Positions 18,879 through 26,798 of a stretch of DNA of 64,000 bases are shown here, in pieces. Origin of the DNA: Planctomycetota bacterium (GTDB lineage Bacteria > Planctomycetota > SZUA-567 > H5-PLA8); the NCBI GenBank assembly GCA_015075375.1, contig JABTUM010000004.1, positions 620,001-684,000 of the forward strand, given 5' to 3'. The notes under the pieces are model-generated. The model ran no database searches and was not told the origin of the DNA. It saw only the letters and a list, made by a program, of their open reading frames with translations. The first letter of the stretch is position 1. Each line of letters starts with the position of its first letter. Both the position numbers and the translations under genes were made by a program.

Positions 18879-19528
18879 ACCGACACCTCCTCGGTCGCCA
18901 GCGCGCGCGTCCAGCGCCGCCAGCGCAGATGTAAACTCCCGCCGTACACCGCCAGCGCTACGCCCAGCATCAGAAACACCCACGGCAACCCCGCGCCGCC
19001 CTGCCACGCGCAAAGCAGCCCCGCAAGCAGCATCGCAACCGCCAGCGCCAAGTCTTCGACAAACCGCAAGCGCGCAAAGACCACCAAGGGCGCCAGCGTC
19101 GCCGGAACGAAAAAGGTCGCCCACGCCAGCCAACTGGGCGTCCGTTCGAACAAGAGATCCACTCGAAAGAATACGGCTCCGACTAATCCTGCTAAAATCA
19201 CCGCCGCGAACGCCGTTTCGATCTGCGCGTGACGCAACGGCCGATAGTCGCGAAAGCGCGCGCCTAACCCTTGTGCCCGCCGCTGCACGTACTCGCGCCA
19301 TCCCATCCCCACCGCGACTGCTCCAAGCCCCACCAGCCCCGCCAGCCACCCTGCGCCCACCTGATAAGGATAAAATATAAGGAGGGGGCAAGACGCCGCC
19401 GCGAGCATCAAACCGATCAGCATCCAAAGGAATCCGCGGCCTTCGTGGAGCCGCCTTCGTGCCTGTAAAGGCAAGTCCTTAAGTACGTTAGACCGTTCGT
19501 CGAAGGTAGGAAGCGTGAGCGCAGCCAT
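18875..19528 (-). CDS. Multi-spanning membrane protein, unknown (operon gene 1)
   Basis: A 217-residue protein starting at MAALTLPTFDERSNV, with GAGGGT about eight bases before the ATG. An earlier in-frame start would place the operator inside the gene and is unlikely. About six hydrophobic segments are visible, beginning near residue 33 (FLWMLIGLMLAAASCPLLIF). A short cytoplasmic stretch REYVQRRAQGLGARFRDYRP lies between segments two and three. It is the first gene of an operon with the membrane protein at 18186-18878 and the winged-helix regulator at 17830-18189. It carries the same layout as its neighbour, so the two may form a complex. Function unknown. Confidence 0.8.
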   Translation of the reverse strand: MAALTLPTFDERSNVLKDLPLQARRRLHEGRGFLWMLIGLMLAAASCPLLIFYPYQVGAGWLAGLVGLGAVAVGMGWREYVQRRAQGLGARFRDYRPLRHAQIETAFAAVILAGLVGAVFFRVDLLFERTPSWLAWATFFVPATLAPLVVFARLRFVEDLALAVAMLLAGLLCAWQGGAGLPWVFLMLGVALAVYGGSLHLRWRRWTRALATEEVSV

Positions 19529-19872
19529 GCGGTTGACCCTCGATATAGCCCAATACAAACTTGTTTGTACCACAAACAAGATACCTGCCAAGTCACCCCG
19601 CTGTCAACTCCGCTGGGATCTTTTTCTCAATACGCTTGGAGTGTGGCGTGCCGCGTGTGGCTGTTGGCGGATGGCCTCAAGGCGGCCTCGACCGCTTTTC
19701 AAGTTGGCCGGTTCGAGGGGCTGCAGGCGTTAGCGGCGCTTCCCAGTGCTTGGCGGCGAGATTCAAAAGGAACGACCGCACTGGAACATACGTTCCACTA
19801 AATGGCGGCTTAAATAGCTCCGAATTCTCTGCCCCATTGCCGCATCTTCGTGCATCGAATACAACCAAACGC
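19529..19872. other. Intergenic region between divergent units
   Basis: This 344-bp stretch separates the membrane-protein operon (minus) from the NtrC-type regulator (plus). It holds the palindromic operator at 19555-19579. The rest, about 19580-19872, shows no convincing gene. One frame is open through it into the regulator gene, but its translation has no recognisable pattern. I could not identify a clear sigma-70 or sigma-54 promoter by eye. Confidence 0.6.
19555..19579. promoter_or_regulatory. Palindromic operator with an extra half-site
   Basis: A perfect inverted repeat of eight bases, ttgtttgt at 19561-19568 and acaaacaa at 19572-19579, separated by three bases. A third half-site acaaac at 19555-19560 pairs with the first arm as well, giving overlapping palindromes. 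It is AT-rich in G+C-rich surroundings and ends 27 bases upstream of the first ATG of the membrane-protein/regulator operon (19528). That position suits repression by the winged-helix regulator encoded in the operon. This link is an inference. Confidence 0.6.
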
Positions 19873-21315
19873 ATGGCCGAGCCTGCTTCCGATCCTAATC
19901 AGACGGTACTCGTCATCGACGACGAGCCGGGGATTTGCTGGGCGTTGCAGCAGTTGCTGGAAGGCCACGGCTACCGCGTGCTCATTGCCGCCAGCGCCGA
20001 AGAAGGGCTGGAGCAAGTCGCCGCCGCGCAGCCGGATTTGTGCCTGCTGGACGTGCGCTTACCCGGCGCCAGCGGCATCGACGCGCTGCCAAAATTAAAG
20101 GAAGCGCGGCCCGAGATGCCGGTGCTGGTGATGACCGCCCACGGCACCATGGAAACCGCGATCGAAGCGATCCGCCGCGGTGCGTACAATTACCTCACCA
20201 AGCCCCTGCATAACGAAGACGCGCTGCATCATATTCGCACCGCTCTGCAAACCGTGCGGCTCTCGCGCGAAGTCGCCCAACTGCGCAAGGAACTCGACGG
20301 CGCCTACACGCTCGAATCCCTCGTCGGGAAATCCCCGACGATGCAGGAGGTTTACAAGAAGATCGGCGCGGTGGCCGGCGCCGACAGCAGCGTGCTCATC
20401 GGCGGCGAATCCGGCACCGGAAAGGAACTCGTCGCCAAGGCGATTCATCACTACAGTCCGCGCGCCAAAGGCCCGTTTATCGCGGTCAACTGCGCGAGCA
20501 TGCCCGAAACGCTCCTGGAGAGCGAATTGTACGGGCACGTCAAAGGCGCGTTCACCGGGGCGATCCGCGACAAAGCCGGCAAGGCGGAGGTCGCCGACGG
20601 AGGAACGCTGTTCCTCGACGAGATCGGCGACATGCCGCTCTCGATCCAGGCCAAGCTCTTGCGCTTCCTGGAACAGAAACGCTTCGAGCGCGTCGGCAGC
20701 ACCGAGTCCATCGAGGTCGATGTGCGGATCATCGCCGCCTCGAATAAGCATCTCCCCGAATTGATTCGCAAGGGTCTGTTCCGCGAGGATCTGTATTACC
20801 GGCTCAACGTGGTCAGCATCGATCTGCCGTCGCTGCGCGAGCGCAAAGATGACATTCCGCTGCTGGTCGCACGCTTTCTGTCGCGTTCGTCGAAGCCCGG
20901 CCGCGAAGCCCCGCCGCAGGTGACCCAAGAGGCCATGAAGCTGCTGGAACGCTACGACTGGCCGGGCAACGTCCGCGAGTTGCGCAACGCCGTCGAACAC
21001 GCCGTGCTTCTGGCTCGCGGGCAGCCCCTGCGCTCAGAACACCTCCCGCAACACATCCTTCAGGAACTCCGCGGCGAATCGCCTCAGCAAGGCGAGAAGC
21101 TGGAGGAACTCGTTCGCGCCCGCACGCACAAAGCCCTCGACGCCATTGAAGCGCAGGGCGAAGGCAACGTCCACGGCGAGATTGTCGCCGATCTGGAGCG
21201 TGCGATCATAGATACGGCGTTGAAGCGCGTCGCCGGCAATCAGGTGCGCGCGAGCAAACTCCTGGGCATTCACCGCACGACGCTGCGCAAAAAGATCGAA
21301 GAGTACGGACTGTAG
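19873..21315 (+). CDS. NtrC-family sigma-54-dependent response regulator
   Basis: A 480-residue protein with the classical three parts. The receiver domain (residues 10-125) has Asp16/17 and the phospho-acceptor Asp60 in LLDVRLPG, and a YLTKPL motif. The AAA+ domain (about 150-385) has the Walker A GESGTGKE, the sigma-54 contact loop GAFTGA and the Walker B GGTLFLDEIGDM, all intact. The Fis-type C-terminal helix-turn-helix is VAGNQVRASKLLGIHRTTLRKKIEEYGL. It should activate sigma-54 promoters when phosphorylated. The ATG at 19873 has no clear ribosome site, but translation from it yields a normal family N-terminus. No histidine kinase gene is adjacent, so its partner is encoded elsewhere. Confidence 0.95.
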   Translation: MAEPASDPNQTVLVIDDEPGICWALQQLLEGHGYRVLIAASAEEGLEQVAAAQPDLCLLDVRLPGASGIDALPKLKEARPEMPVLVMTAHGTMETAIEAIRRGAYNYLTKPLHNEDALHHIRTALQTVRLSREVAQLRKELDGAYTLESLVGKSPTMQEVYKKIGAVAGADSSVLIGGESGTGKELVAKAIHHYSPRAKGPFIAVNCASMPETLLESELYGHVKGAFTGAIRDKAGKAEVADGGTLFLDEIGDMPLSIQAKLLRFLEQKRFERVGSTESIEVDVRIIAASNKHLPELIRKGLFREDLYYRLNVVSIDLPSLRERKDDIPLLVARFLSRSSKPGREAPPQVTQEAMKLLERYDWPGNVRELRNAVEHAVLLARGQPLRSEHLPQHILQELRGESPQQGEKLEELVRARTHKALDAIEAQGEGNVHGEIVADLERAIIDTALKRVAGNQVRASKLLGIHRTTLRKKIEEYGL

Positions 21316-21337
21316 CTGCCGTGAACCGCCCGGCCGA

Positions 21338-22357
21338 TTACTGAGCTATTAACTCCGCGCACCGCCGTTCCACCGCATCCACGTCCAATGCATCCATCGC
21401 CGCCGCCGGCGGCGATACAGCCGCCAGCGCCACTCGTCTGCCCAACGGACGCCAAACGCGCGGATCGGTGGGCCCGAAAAGCGCCACGGTGGGGCAGACC
21501 CGCGCGGCCAGATGCGTCACGCCCGCATCGTTGCCGACAAAGAGCCTCGCATGGTTCAAAAGCGCCAACAACTCGCGCAGCGGGCGCTCCACGGCCGATC
21601 GGTACGCAAGGTTCGCGTGTCGCGCAGCCGCATCGAACACGGCCCGCGTCTCGCTTTCCGCCGGGCCGAAGCAGACCAGCGGTTCCACACCCCATGCCGC
21701 CACCGCGCGCTGCGCCAGCTCGACGAATCGATCCACGGGCCAGCACTTGAAGCGCCCGCCGCTGCCGGGATGCAGCGCGAACCAGCCGCGCGCCGGTGGA
21801 GCGTTCACGTCCAGCGCCTCGAACGCCGCCGCCGTCTCCGCGAGGCTGGGCGTCCATACGCCCGCATCCGGTTCCGTGCCCGGTACGGCATACGCGCCGT
21901 CCGGAAGCGCTCCCCACAGCTTCGCTGCGGCATGCCAAGGCTCGGGCGCAGCCGCGGGGTCGCACGCGCTGGGCGCATGAGCAGGCGCGCGCGCGCCCAG
22001 CACCGGCGGCTCGGCCGCAAGGTAATGCGCGATACCCAGCTCGCGCAGAGCCGTTCGCGCATCGTCCTGCCCGCTACGCAAATAAGCCACCGCACACGTC
22101 ACGCTCGCGAGCCGCGCGCGAGCCTCGGCGTTCAACGGAATCTGCGGATTGATAAGCCCCATCCAGGCCGGATCGTTCCAATCGAGCAGTCGGAGGTGCG
22201 CGTGCCCGCGCGGCAGCCAGCCCCACGCCGAGGGCGCTCCGAGGATCCATACCGTCGGCGCACCCGCCGCGCGCAGGGCTTCGACGGCCGGCCAAGTGAG
22301 CACCGCGTCGCCCAGCGCGCCGGGCCGTATCAACAGCGCATCGCCATGAATCTGCAT
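21338..22357 (-). CDS. Glycosyltransferase family 9 (heptosyltransferase-like)
   Basis: A 339-residue protein from the ATG at 22357 (MQIHGDALLIRPGALGDAV). An ATG four codons earlier is also possible; neither has a clear ribosome site. The N-terminal motif LIRPGALGDAVLTWP is typical of GT9 enzymes that add ADP-heptose to the lipopolysaccharide core. The C-terminal donor-binding part has FALHPGSGGRFKCWPVDRF and the strongly conserved ARLFVGNDAGVTHLAARVCPTVALFGPTDP. The middle is alanine-rich and less conserved. It suggests a heptose-containing lipopolysaccharide core. It is divergent from the ECF sigma factor gene, 99 bp away. Confidence 0.88.
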   Translation of the reverse strand: MQIHGDALLIRPGALGDAVLTWPAVEALRAAGAPTVWILGAPSAWGWLPRGHAHLRLLDWNDPAWMGLINPQIPLNAEARARLASVTCAVAYLRSGQDDARTALRELGIAHYLAAEPPVLGARAPAHAPSACDPAAAPEPWHAAAKLWGALPDGAYAVPGTEPDAGVWTPSLAETAAAFEALDVNAPPARGWFALHPGSGGRFKCWPVDRFVELAQRAVAAWGVEPLVCFGPAESETRAVFDAAARHANLAYRSAVERPLRELLALLNHARLFVGNDAGVTHLAARVCPTVALFGPTDPRVWRPLGRRVALAAVSPPAAAMDALDVDAVERRCAELIAQ

Positions 22358-22424
22358 TTCACGCAACATCCGAGCTTGGGTGGCGCTTGGCAGTCTACCG
22401 ACCCTGCATGCCCAAGCGAAGCCT

Positions 22425-22451
22425 ATCCGAAATCCGCCATCCGAAATCTGC
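22425..22451. repeat. Direct repeat before the ECF sigma gene
   Basis: Two 13-base copies, atccgaaatccgc at 22425-22437 and atccgaaatctgc at 22439-22451, differ by one base and are separated by one base. They end five bases before the ATG at 22457. They may be an operator or promoter element, or a small degenerate tandem duplication. Confidence 0.4.
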
Positions 22452-22456
22452 AATGG

Positions 22457-23077
22457 ATGTTATCGTGCTGGCGCCAGCTTTTACGGAGCCCGGACTTGTT
22501 CGACGACCGCCAGGACCGCGAGTGGATGGCCGGCATGGCCCGCGGCGACGCGCAGGCGTTCGAGGCGCTGTACCGCGCGTACGAAAAACCGGTCGGCCAC
22601 TTTCTCTACCGCATGTGCTACGACAAAAGCGCCGCCGAGGACGCGCTGCAGGAAGTCTTCATGCGCGTCTGGCGCAGCGCTCCGCGCTGGCGCGGCGAAA
22701 GCAAGGTTTCCACCTTCCTCTTTCAGATCGCCAAAAACGTGGGGCTGGATGCGCGGGCCAAAACCTCGCGCGAGCGCGCGCGCCTGGGTTCCGACGAGGA
22801 CGGCGATGACGCTCCGCGAAGCGTCGCCGAGCCCGCCGACGAAGCCGCCGGTCCGGTGCGCACGCTGGCCGCCCAGGAACTCCGCGCCGTCGTACGAAAA
22901 GCGCTCGAAGCCTTGCCCGACGACCAGCGCGAAGTCGTCCGGCTCGCGCAGGTCGAAGGCTTGAGCTACCGCGAGATCGGCGAGATTCTGGAATTGCCCG
23001 TCGGGACGGTGAAGTCGCGCATGGCCGCCGCCGCCGATGCGCTGCGCCGCAAGCTGGAACGGCACGTGCGCGAATAG
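22457..23077 (+). CDS. ECF-type RNA polymerase sigma factor
   Basis: A 206-residue sigma-70-like factor. Region 2 is seen as FEALYRAYEKPVGHFLYRMCYDKSAAEDALQEVFMRVWRSAPRW, region 4 as ALEALPDDQREVVRLAQVEGLSYREIGEILELPVGTVKSRMAAAADALRRKL. Between them is an acidic linker (GSDEDGDDAPRS). The ATG at 22457 has no strong ribosome site; the frame stays open far upstream, but that part is antisense to the heptosyltransferase gene and is not coding. Its partner anti-sigma gene begins 43 bp after its stop, so the pair is an operon and the factor is probably held at the membrane until a signal arrives. Confidence 0.92.
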   Translation: MLSCWRQLLRSPDLFDDRQDREWMAGMARGDAQAFEALYRAYEKPVGHFLYRMCYDKSAAEDALQEVFMRVWRSAPRWRGESKVSTFLFQIAKNVGLDARAKTSRERARLGSDEDGDDAPRSVAEPADEAAGPVRTLAAQELRAVVRKALEALPDDQREVVRLAQVEGLSYREIGEILELPVGTVKSRMAAAADALRRKLERHVRE

Positions 23078-23120
23078 CGCGGTGCATTCGGGATCGCAGG
23101 AGCCGGGACGGGAGGGAAGC

Positions 23121-24440
23121 ATGAGCGAGCCGCACGCAGACGAGCTGCCCGAAGCCTTCCGCGACGAAGTCGCGCTGCTGGCCATGGGCGCCATGCTGCC
23201 CGAAGAAGCCGAAGCGCTGCAGCGCCGCCTCGCCGCCGACCCCCGCGCGAAGGAACTCTACGCCACCTACCAGGCGCTCTGGGCCCGCGTGCGCGAAGAA
23301 TCCGAACCCCGCGACGGCGACCTGCCCGACGGCGAACGGGTTTTGCAGCGCTTGCGCAAGCAGATCGCCGAAGAATCGCGCAGCGCGCTCAAACCGGTCC
23401 CGCCACCCGCCGCGCCGCCCGCGCGCCGCACCGGCATCTGGTTTGCCGCGTTTCTGCTCCTGGCGGTCGCCGCGCTCATCGGCGTGGGTATCGCCTTCGG
23501 GCCCGCCGGCGGCCCGCCGCCCCACCCCCCCCGCCCCAAACCGGAGCCGCCGCTCGCCACCGTGGAGCCCCTTCCCGGCGAAGAGCGCGGCGAAGCGTTG
23601 CGTGCCAACGAAACGTTCACCGCGCGCGAGGACGGCCAGCGCATCCAGCTCGACGGCGGCGTCGACGTGCGCCTGCGCGCCGGATCGAGCATCACCTTGC
23701 GCAGTGCGAACGAAATGATCCTCGAGTCCGGTGAAGCCGCCGTGCGCTGGCCGGCCGGGCGCAAAGACTTCACGCTTCAGGCCGGGCGCATGAAGGTCCG
23801 TGCCGCCGGCGACCTGGCGCGCTTCGTGCTGCGCCGCGAACCCGAAGAGATCCTCCTCGCCGAAGGCCGGGCGGCCGCCGCGGCCGGAACGGCCGAGCAC
23901 ACCGTCGCCGCCGGCCAAGCCGCGGCCTTGAACGAAGCGGGGCTGCTCGAGCTGCGTAACGACGCCGGGGCCGATGCCGCCAGCTCGTGGGTCGTCGAAC
24001 GCTTTGCGAAGAGCCTGGAACTCGCCCTGCGCCTCGAACCCCGCGCCCCGGGAGGCCCCGTGCTCGCCACCATCGTACTGCGCAATGCCGGAAGCCTGGT
24101 GCTCAGCGTGCCCGGCTACCACGAATTGGGCGTGAACTTCGGCTTGCAAGTGCGCGCTTCGGCACAGGACGCGCCGGCCTTTACCAAAGTGCTTCCGCGC
24201 AAGCTGCGCAAGCGCCTCGCGCCGGACTTGGCCGAGGAACTCACCCCCAGCCGCGTGCCCGTAACGCTTCACCCTGGCGAAAGCTACGAGTTGGAACTCG
24301 ACCTGCGCACCGTGCTGCCCGAACCGAGCACCCCGGCGCATGTCGCCGCGCACTACCTTTACAGGTCAGACCCGGCCGAAGCCGGCTCTTGGGGCATCAC
24401 CCTCAAAAGCGCCGAATGCGAAGTCCCGGCCGCCCCATGA
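23121..24440 (+). CDS. FecR-domain membrane anti-sigma factor
   Basis: A 439-residue protein. The cytoplasmic N-terminus (residues 10-55, FRDEVALLAMGAMLPEEAEALQRRLAADP) matches the helical anti-sigma start seen in RskA/FecR-like proteins. A proline-rich stretch leads to one membrane helix (about 105-127), then another proline-rich linker. Residues about 150-275 form a FecR-like periplasmic domain (FTAREDGQRIQLDGGVDVRLRAGSSITLRS, AVRWPAGRKDFTLQAGRMKVRAAGDLARF). The last 140 residues are an unassigned beta-rich domain. The ATG follows GGAGGG at a good distance. It lies just behind the ECF sigma gene and should sequester that sigma factor. Confidence 0.85.
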   Translation: MSEPHADELPEAFRDEVALLAMGAMLPEEAEALQRRLAADPRAKELYATYQALWARVREESEPRDGDLPDGERVLQRLRKQIAEESRSALKPVPPPAAPPARRTGIWFAAFLLLAVAALIGVGIAFGPAGGPPPHPPRPKPEPPLATVEPLPGEERGEALRANETFTAREDGQRIQLDGGVDVRLRAGSSITLRSANEMILESGEAAVRWPAGRKDFTLQAGRMKVRAAGDLARFVLRREPEEILLAEGRAAAAAGTAEHTVAAGQAAALNEAGLLELRNDAGADAASSWVVERFAKSLELALRLEPRAPGGPVLATIVLRNAGSLVLSVPGYHELGVNFGLQVRASAQDAPAFTKVLPRKLRKRLAPDLAEELTPSRVPVTLHPGESYELELDLRTVLPEPSTPAHVAAHYLYRSDPAEAGSWGITLKSAECEVPAAP

Positions 24441-24453
24441 ACAGCTGCACACG

Positions 24454-25584
24454 CTAGTGCGCCGCGTGGGTGCCTACGGGGAGAAAGTAGAAGGCGAGCG
24501 CCAAAATGATGTAGACGCTCAGGAGCTGCACGCCTTCCAGCCAGTTGCATTGACCGTCGCCGGCGATCTGATGCACGATGATCACCGCCGCGCCCACCGC
24601 GAAGACCTCGATCGGAGTGAAGACCAGATCCAGCGGGCCCAGATGCGCCGGACCGATAAAGTAGCTGGCGAAGACGAGCACCGGCGCAACGAAGAGGGCC
24701 ACCTGAATGCTGCTGCCTACCGCGATGCTGAGCGAGAGGTCCATGCGGTTCTTCAGCGCCACCAGAATCGCGGTACTGTGCTCGGCGGCGTTTCCAATCA
24801 CCGCTACGACGATCACGCCGACGAAGAAATCCGACATGCCCATGCTGCGCGCCGCGTCCTCCACCGAACCGACCAGGAATTCGCTCACCCAGGCCACCAA
24901 TGCCGTGGCGCCCAATAGCACCGCCAAGGCCTTGCCCAAGGGCCAGATCGCATGGCCTTCGGCGCCGCCGTGACCGTGACCGCCTGCGCTCTCCGCGGCC
25001 TGCCCGCTGACGAAGAACTGCTTATGCGTATGCAAGGTAAAGACCAAGCCCAGCGCATACGTAACGAGCATCACGCCCGACAGCCAGGTGCTGAGTTCCA
25101 CCTCGATGGCGTGCACATCAGGGCCCGCGGAATGATGGAAAACGGCTTCGCTCAAGAGCGCGATGGCCGCGAGGATCAGCATTGTCGCCTGGATACGCGC
25201 CCCGCCCGGGTTAAACGACTGAGTTTTAAAGCGTAATCCGCCCGCCAGAAGCGCCGCTCCCAGCACCAGCAGGATGTTGCCCAAAATCGAGCCCGTAAGC
25301 GAGGCCTTGACGATGTCGTACTTGCCTTGGCGCAGCGCCATCAACGCAATGATCAACTCGGCGGCGTTGCCGAAGGTCGCATTCAGCAGCCCGCCGATGC
25401 CTTCTCCGGTGCGCTCGGCGAGGTGCTCGGTCGCTTTGCCCATCCAACCGGCCAGCGGAATGATCGCGAGACACGCCGACAGAAAGATCCAGGTGTGCTC
25501 TTTCGGCGCTCCGAACTCCAAACCCGCGGCGATGGGCACAAAGATCAACAACCAGCTCAACGACGGCTTCAGCCAAGTCGGCAT
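24454..25584 (-). CDS. Calcium/proton exchanger (CaxA-type)
   Basis: A 376-residue membrane protein with about 11 hydrophobic segments. The two inverted CaCA repeats are evident: GEGIGGLLNATFGNAAELIIALMAL in the first half and VIVVAVIGNAAEHSTAILVAL in the second. Both keep the glutamate that binds calcium (NAAEL and NAAEH). A histidine/glycine-rich cytoplasmic loop (GGHGHGGAEGHA) separates the halves, where exchangers normally have an acidic loop. It should export calcium in exchange for protons. It is monocistronic and convergent with the FecR-type gene. Confidence 0.93.
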   Translation of the reverse strand: MPTWLKPSLSWLLIFVPIAAGLEFGAPKEHTWIFLSACLAIIPLAGWMGKATEHLAERTGEGIGGLLNATFGNAAELIIALMALRQGKYDIVKASLTGSILGNILLVLGAALLAGGLRFKTQSFNPGGARIQATMLILAAIALLSEAVFHHSAGPDVHAIEVELSTWLSGVMLVTYALGLVFTLHTHKQFFVSGQAAESAGGHGHGGAEGHAIWPLGKALAVLLGATALVAWVSEFLVGSVEDAARSMGMSDFFVGVIVVAVIGNAAEHSTAILVALKNRMDLSLSIAVGSSIQVALFVAPVLVFASYFIGPAHLGPLDLVFTPIEVFAVGAAVIIVHQIAGDGQCNWLEGVQLLSVYIILALAFYFLPVGTHAAH

Positions 25585-25766
25585 AGGGGCTCCGCGCTTC
25601 GGTTCACTTGAGTTGAACGGACACTATCATGGCGCGGCCGAGCCGCTTGCCAAGTGCCGCAACCGGCCTGAAAGGTTCCAAGTTATTCTTCGGTTCGTTT
25701 GACAAAAGTTGGGCGAGCACACACAACCTAGCAGCCCATTCAGCGCGCTAAGGACGTCATGCACCC

Positions 25767-26582
25767 ATGAGCAAAACCAAGAAGCATAAACTCACGGCGG
25801 CTCACGCCGACCGGCATTTGCTGTATCAGGAAGCCGTCCAGACCCCGGACTTCGAAGTGGAGTTCATGGCGCAGGCCTACCGGCAGCGCAATCGGCGCGA
25901 GCCGCGTATCCTGCGCGAAGATTTCTGCGGTACGGCGCTCAACGCCGCCACGTGGGTCGCCGCCGGGCCGCAGCGCCGCGCGTTGGCCCTGGATCTCGAC
26001 GCCGCCACGCTGGACTGGGGCCGGCGCCAGAACATTCAGCCCTTGGGCCATGCCGCCCGCCGCGTGGACCTGCGCTGCCAGGATGTGCGCACCGTCACTC
26101 GCCCGCGCGCCGACGTCTGCTGCGCGCTGAATTTCTCGTACATGTTCTTCACTTCGATCAAAGAACTGAGCGCCTACTTCAAGCAGGTGCGCGAAAGCCT
26201 GACGCCCGGCGGAATCATGCTCATGGATTGTTACGGCGGCTGGGAAAGCCAGCAGGTCAAAGAGGAGCCGCGCAAGGTCAAGAGCGACCTTGGGCGCTTC
26301 ACCTACGTTTGGGATCAGGCGGACTACAACCCCATCGACAACCGCGCGCTTTGCCACATTCATTTTCGCTTCAACGACGGAAGCGAGTTGCGCAAAGCGT
26401 TTACCTATCACTGGCGGCTCTACACGCCCGTGGAAGTTCAGGACGCCCTGGAACTGGCCGGCTTTCGCGATGTCCAAGTGTATTGGGACATCGAAGACGA
26501 TGAAGACAAAAGCGAGTATCGCGCCCGCAGGCGCGCCGAGAATCAGCCGGGCTGGTTGGCCTATATCGTAGGTCAGCGATAA
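25767..26582 (+). CDS. Class I SAM-dependent methyltransferase
   Basis: A 271-residue protein. The SAM-binding motif is the variant REDFCGTALNAATWVAAG, with a following acidic strand RALALDLDAATLDWG. Later elements include ADVCCALNFSYMFFTSIKEL and LTPGGIMLMDCYGG, as in small-molecule methyltransferases. The residues after GIMLMDCYGGWESQQ are charged and lead into a beta-rich C-terminal half. The acceptor is unknown. It is monocistronic, starts at an ATG 12 bases after AAGGA, and is followed by a 34-bp palindrome. Confidence 0.83.
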   Translation: MSKTKKHKLTAAHADRHLLYQEAVQTPDFEVEFMAQAYRQRNRREPRILREDFCGTALNAATWVAAGPQRRALALDLDAATLDWGRRQNIQPLGHAARRVDLRCQDVRTVTRPRADVCCALNFSYMFFTSIKELSAYFKQVRESLTPGGIMLMDCYGGWESQQVKEEPRKVKSDLGRFTYVWDQADYNPIDNRALCHIHFRFNDGSELRKAFTYHWRLYTPVEVQDALELAGFRDVQVYWDIEDDEDKSEYRARRRAENQPGWLAYIVGQR

Positions 26583-26605
26583 AATTCTAACAAAAACCAA
26601 ATATG

Positions 26606-26639
26606 TAGCCTCGAGCTGCACATGTGCAGCTCGAGGCTA
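26606..26639 (+). terminator. Perfect 34-bp palindrome, probable terminator
   Basis: The segment reads the same on both strands over 34 bases with no interruption, centred on the sequence acatgt. It lies 23 bases after the methyltransferase stop. It would form a stem of about 15 pairs. On the plus strand it is followed only by tattctcttg, a weak U-tract. On the minus strand it is followed by atttggttttt, which is U-richer, but no minus-strand gene ends here. A role as terminator of the methyltransferase gene is plausible; a protein-binding site is another option. Confidence 0.5.
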
Positions 26640-26798
26640 TTCTCTTGACTTCATGCAACTCCCTAGCTAACTTGACTCAGCTTTCAAGGTTACACGCACA
26701 TCGACTTCTCTGAGCAGCCCTTACCCGTGCTGCACAAGTGATGCGCGCGTACCCGGCGACCACATAGGTGCATTTTTTGAGGAGGCTTACGAGCGCGC

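Noticed and set aside
21512..22456. Upstream extension of the ECF sigma gene
   Set aside because: The frame is open, but it is antisense to the heptosyltransferase gene and its translation is basic and without pattern; sigma region 2 begins soon after the ATG at 22457.
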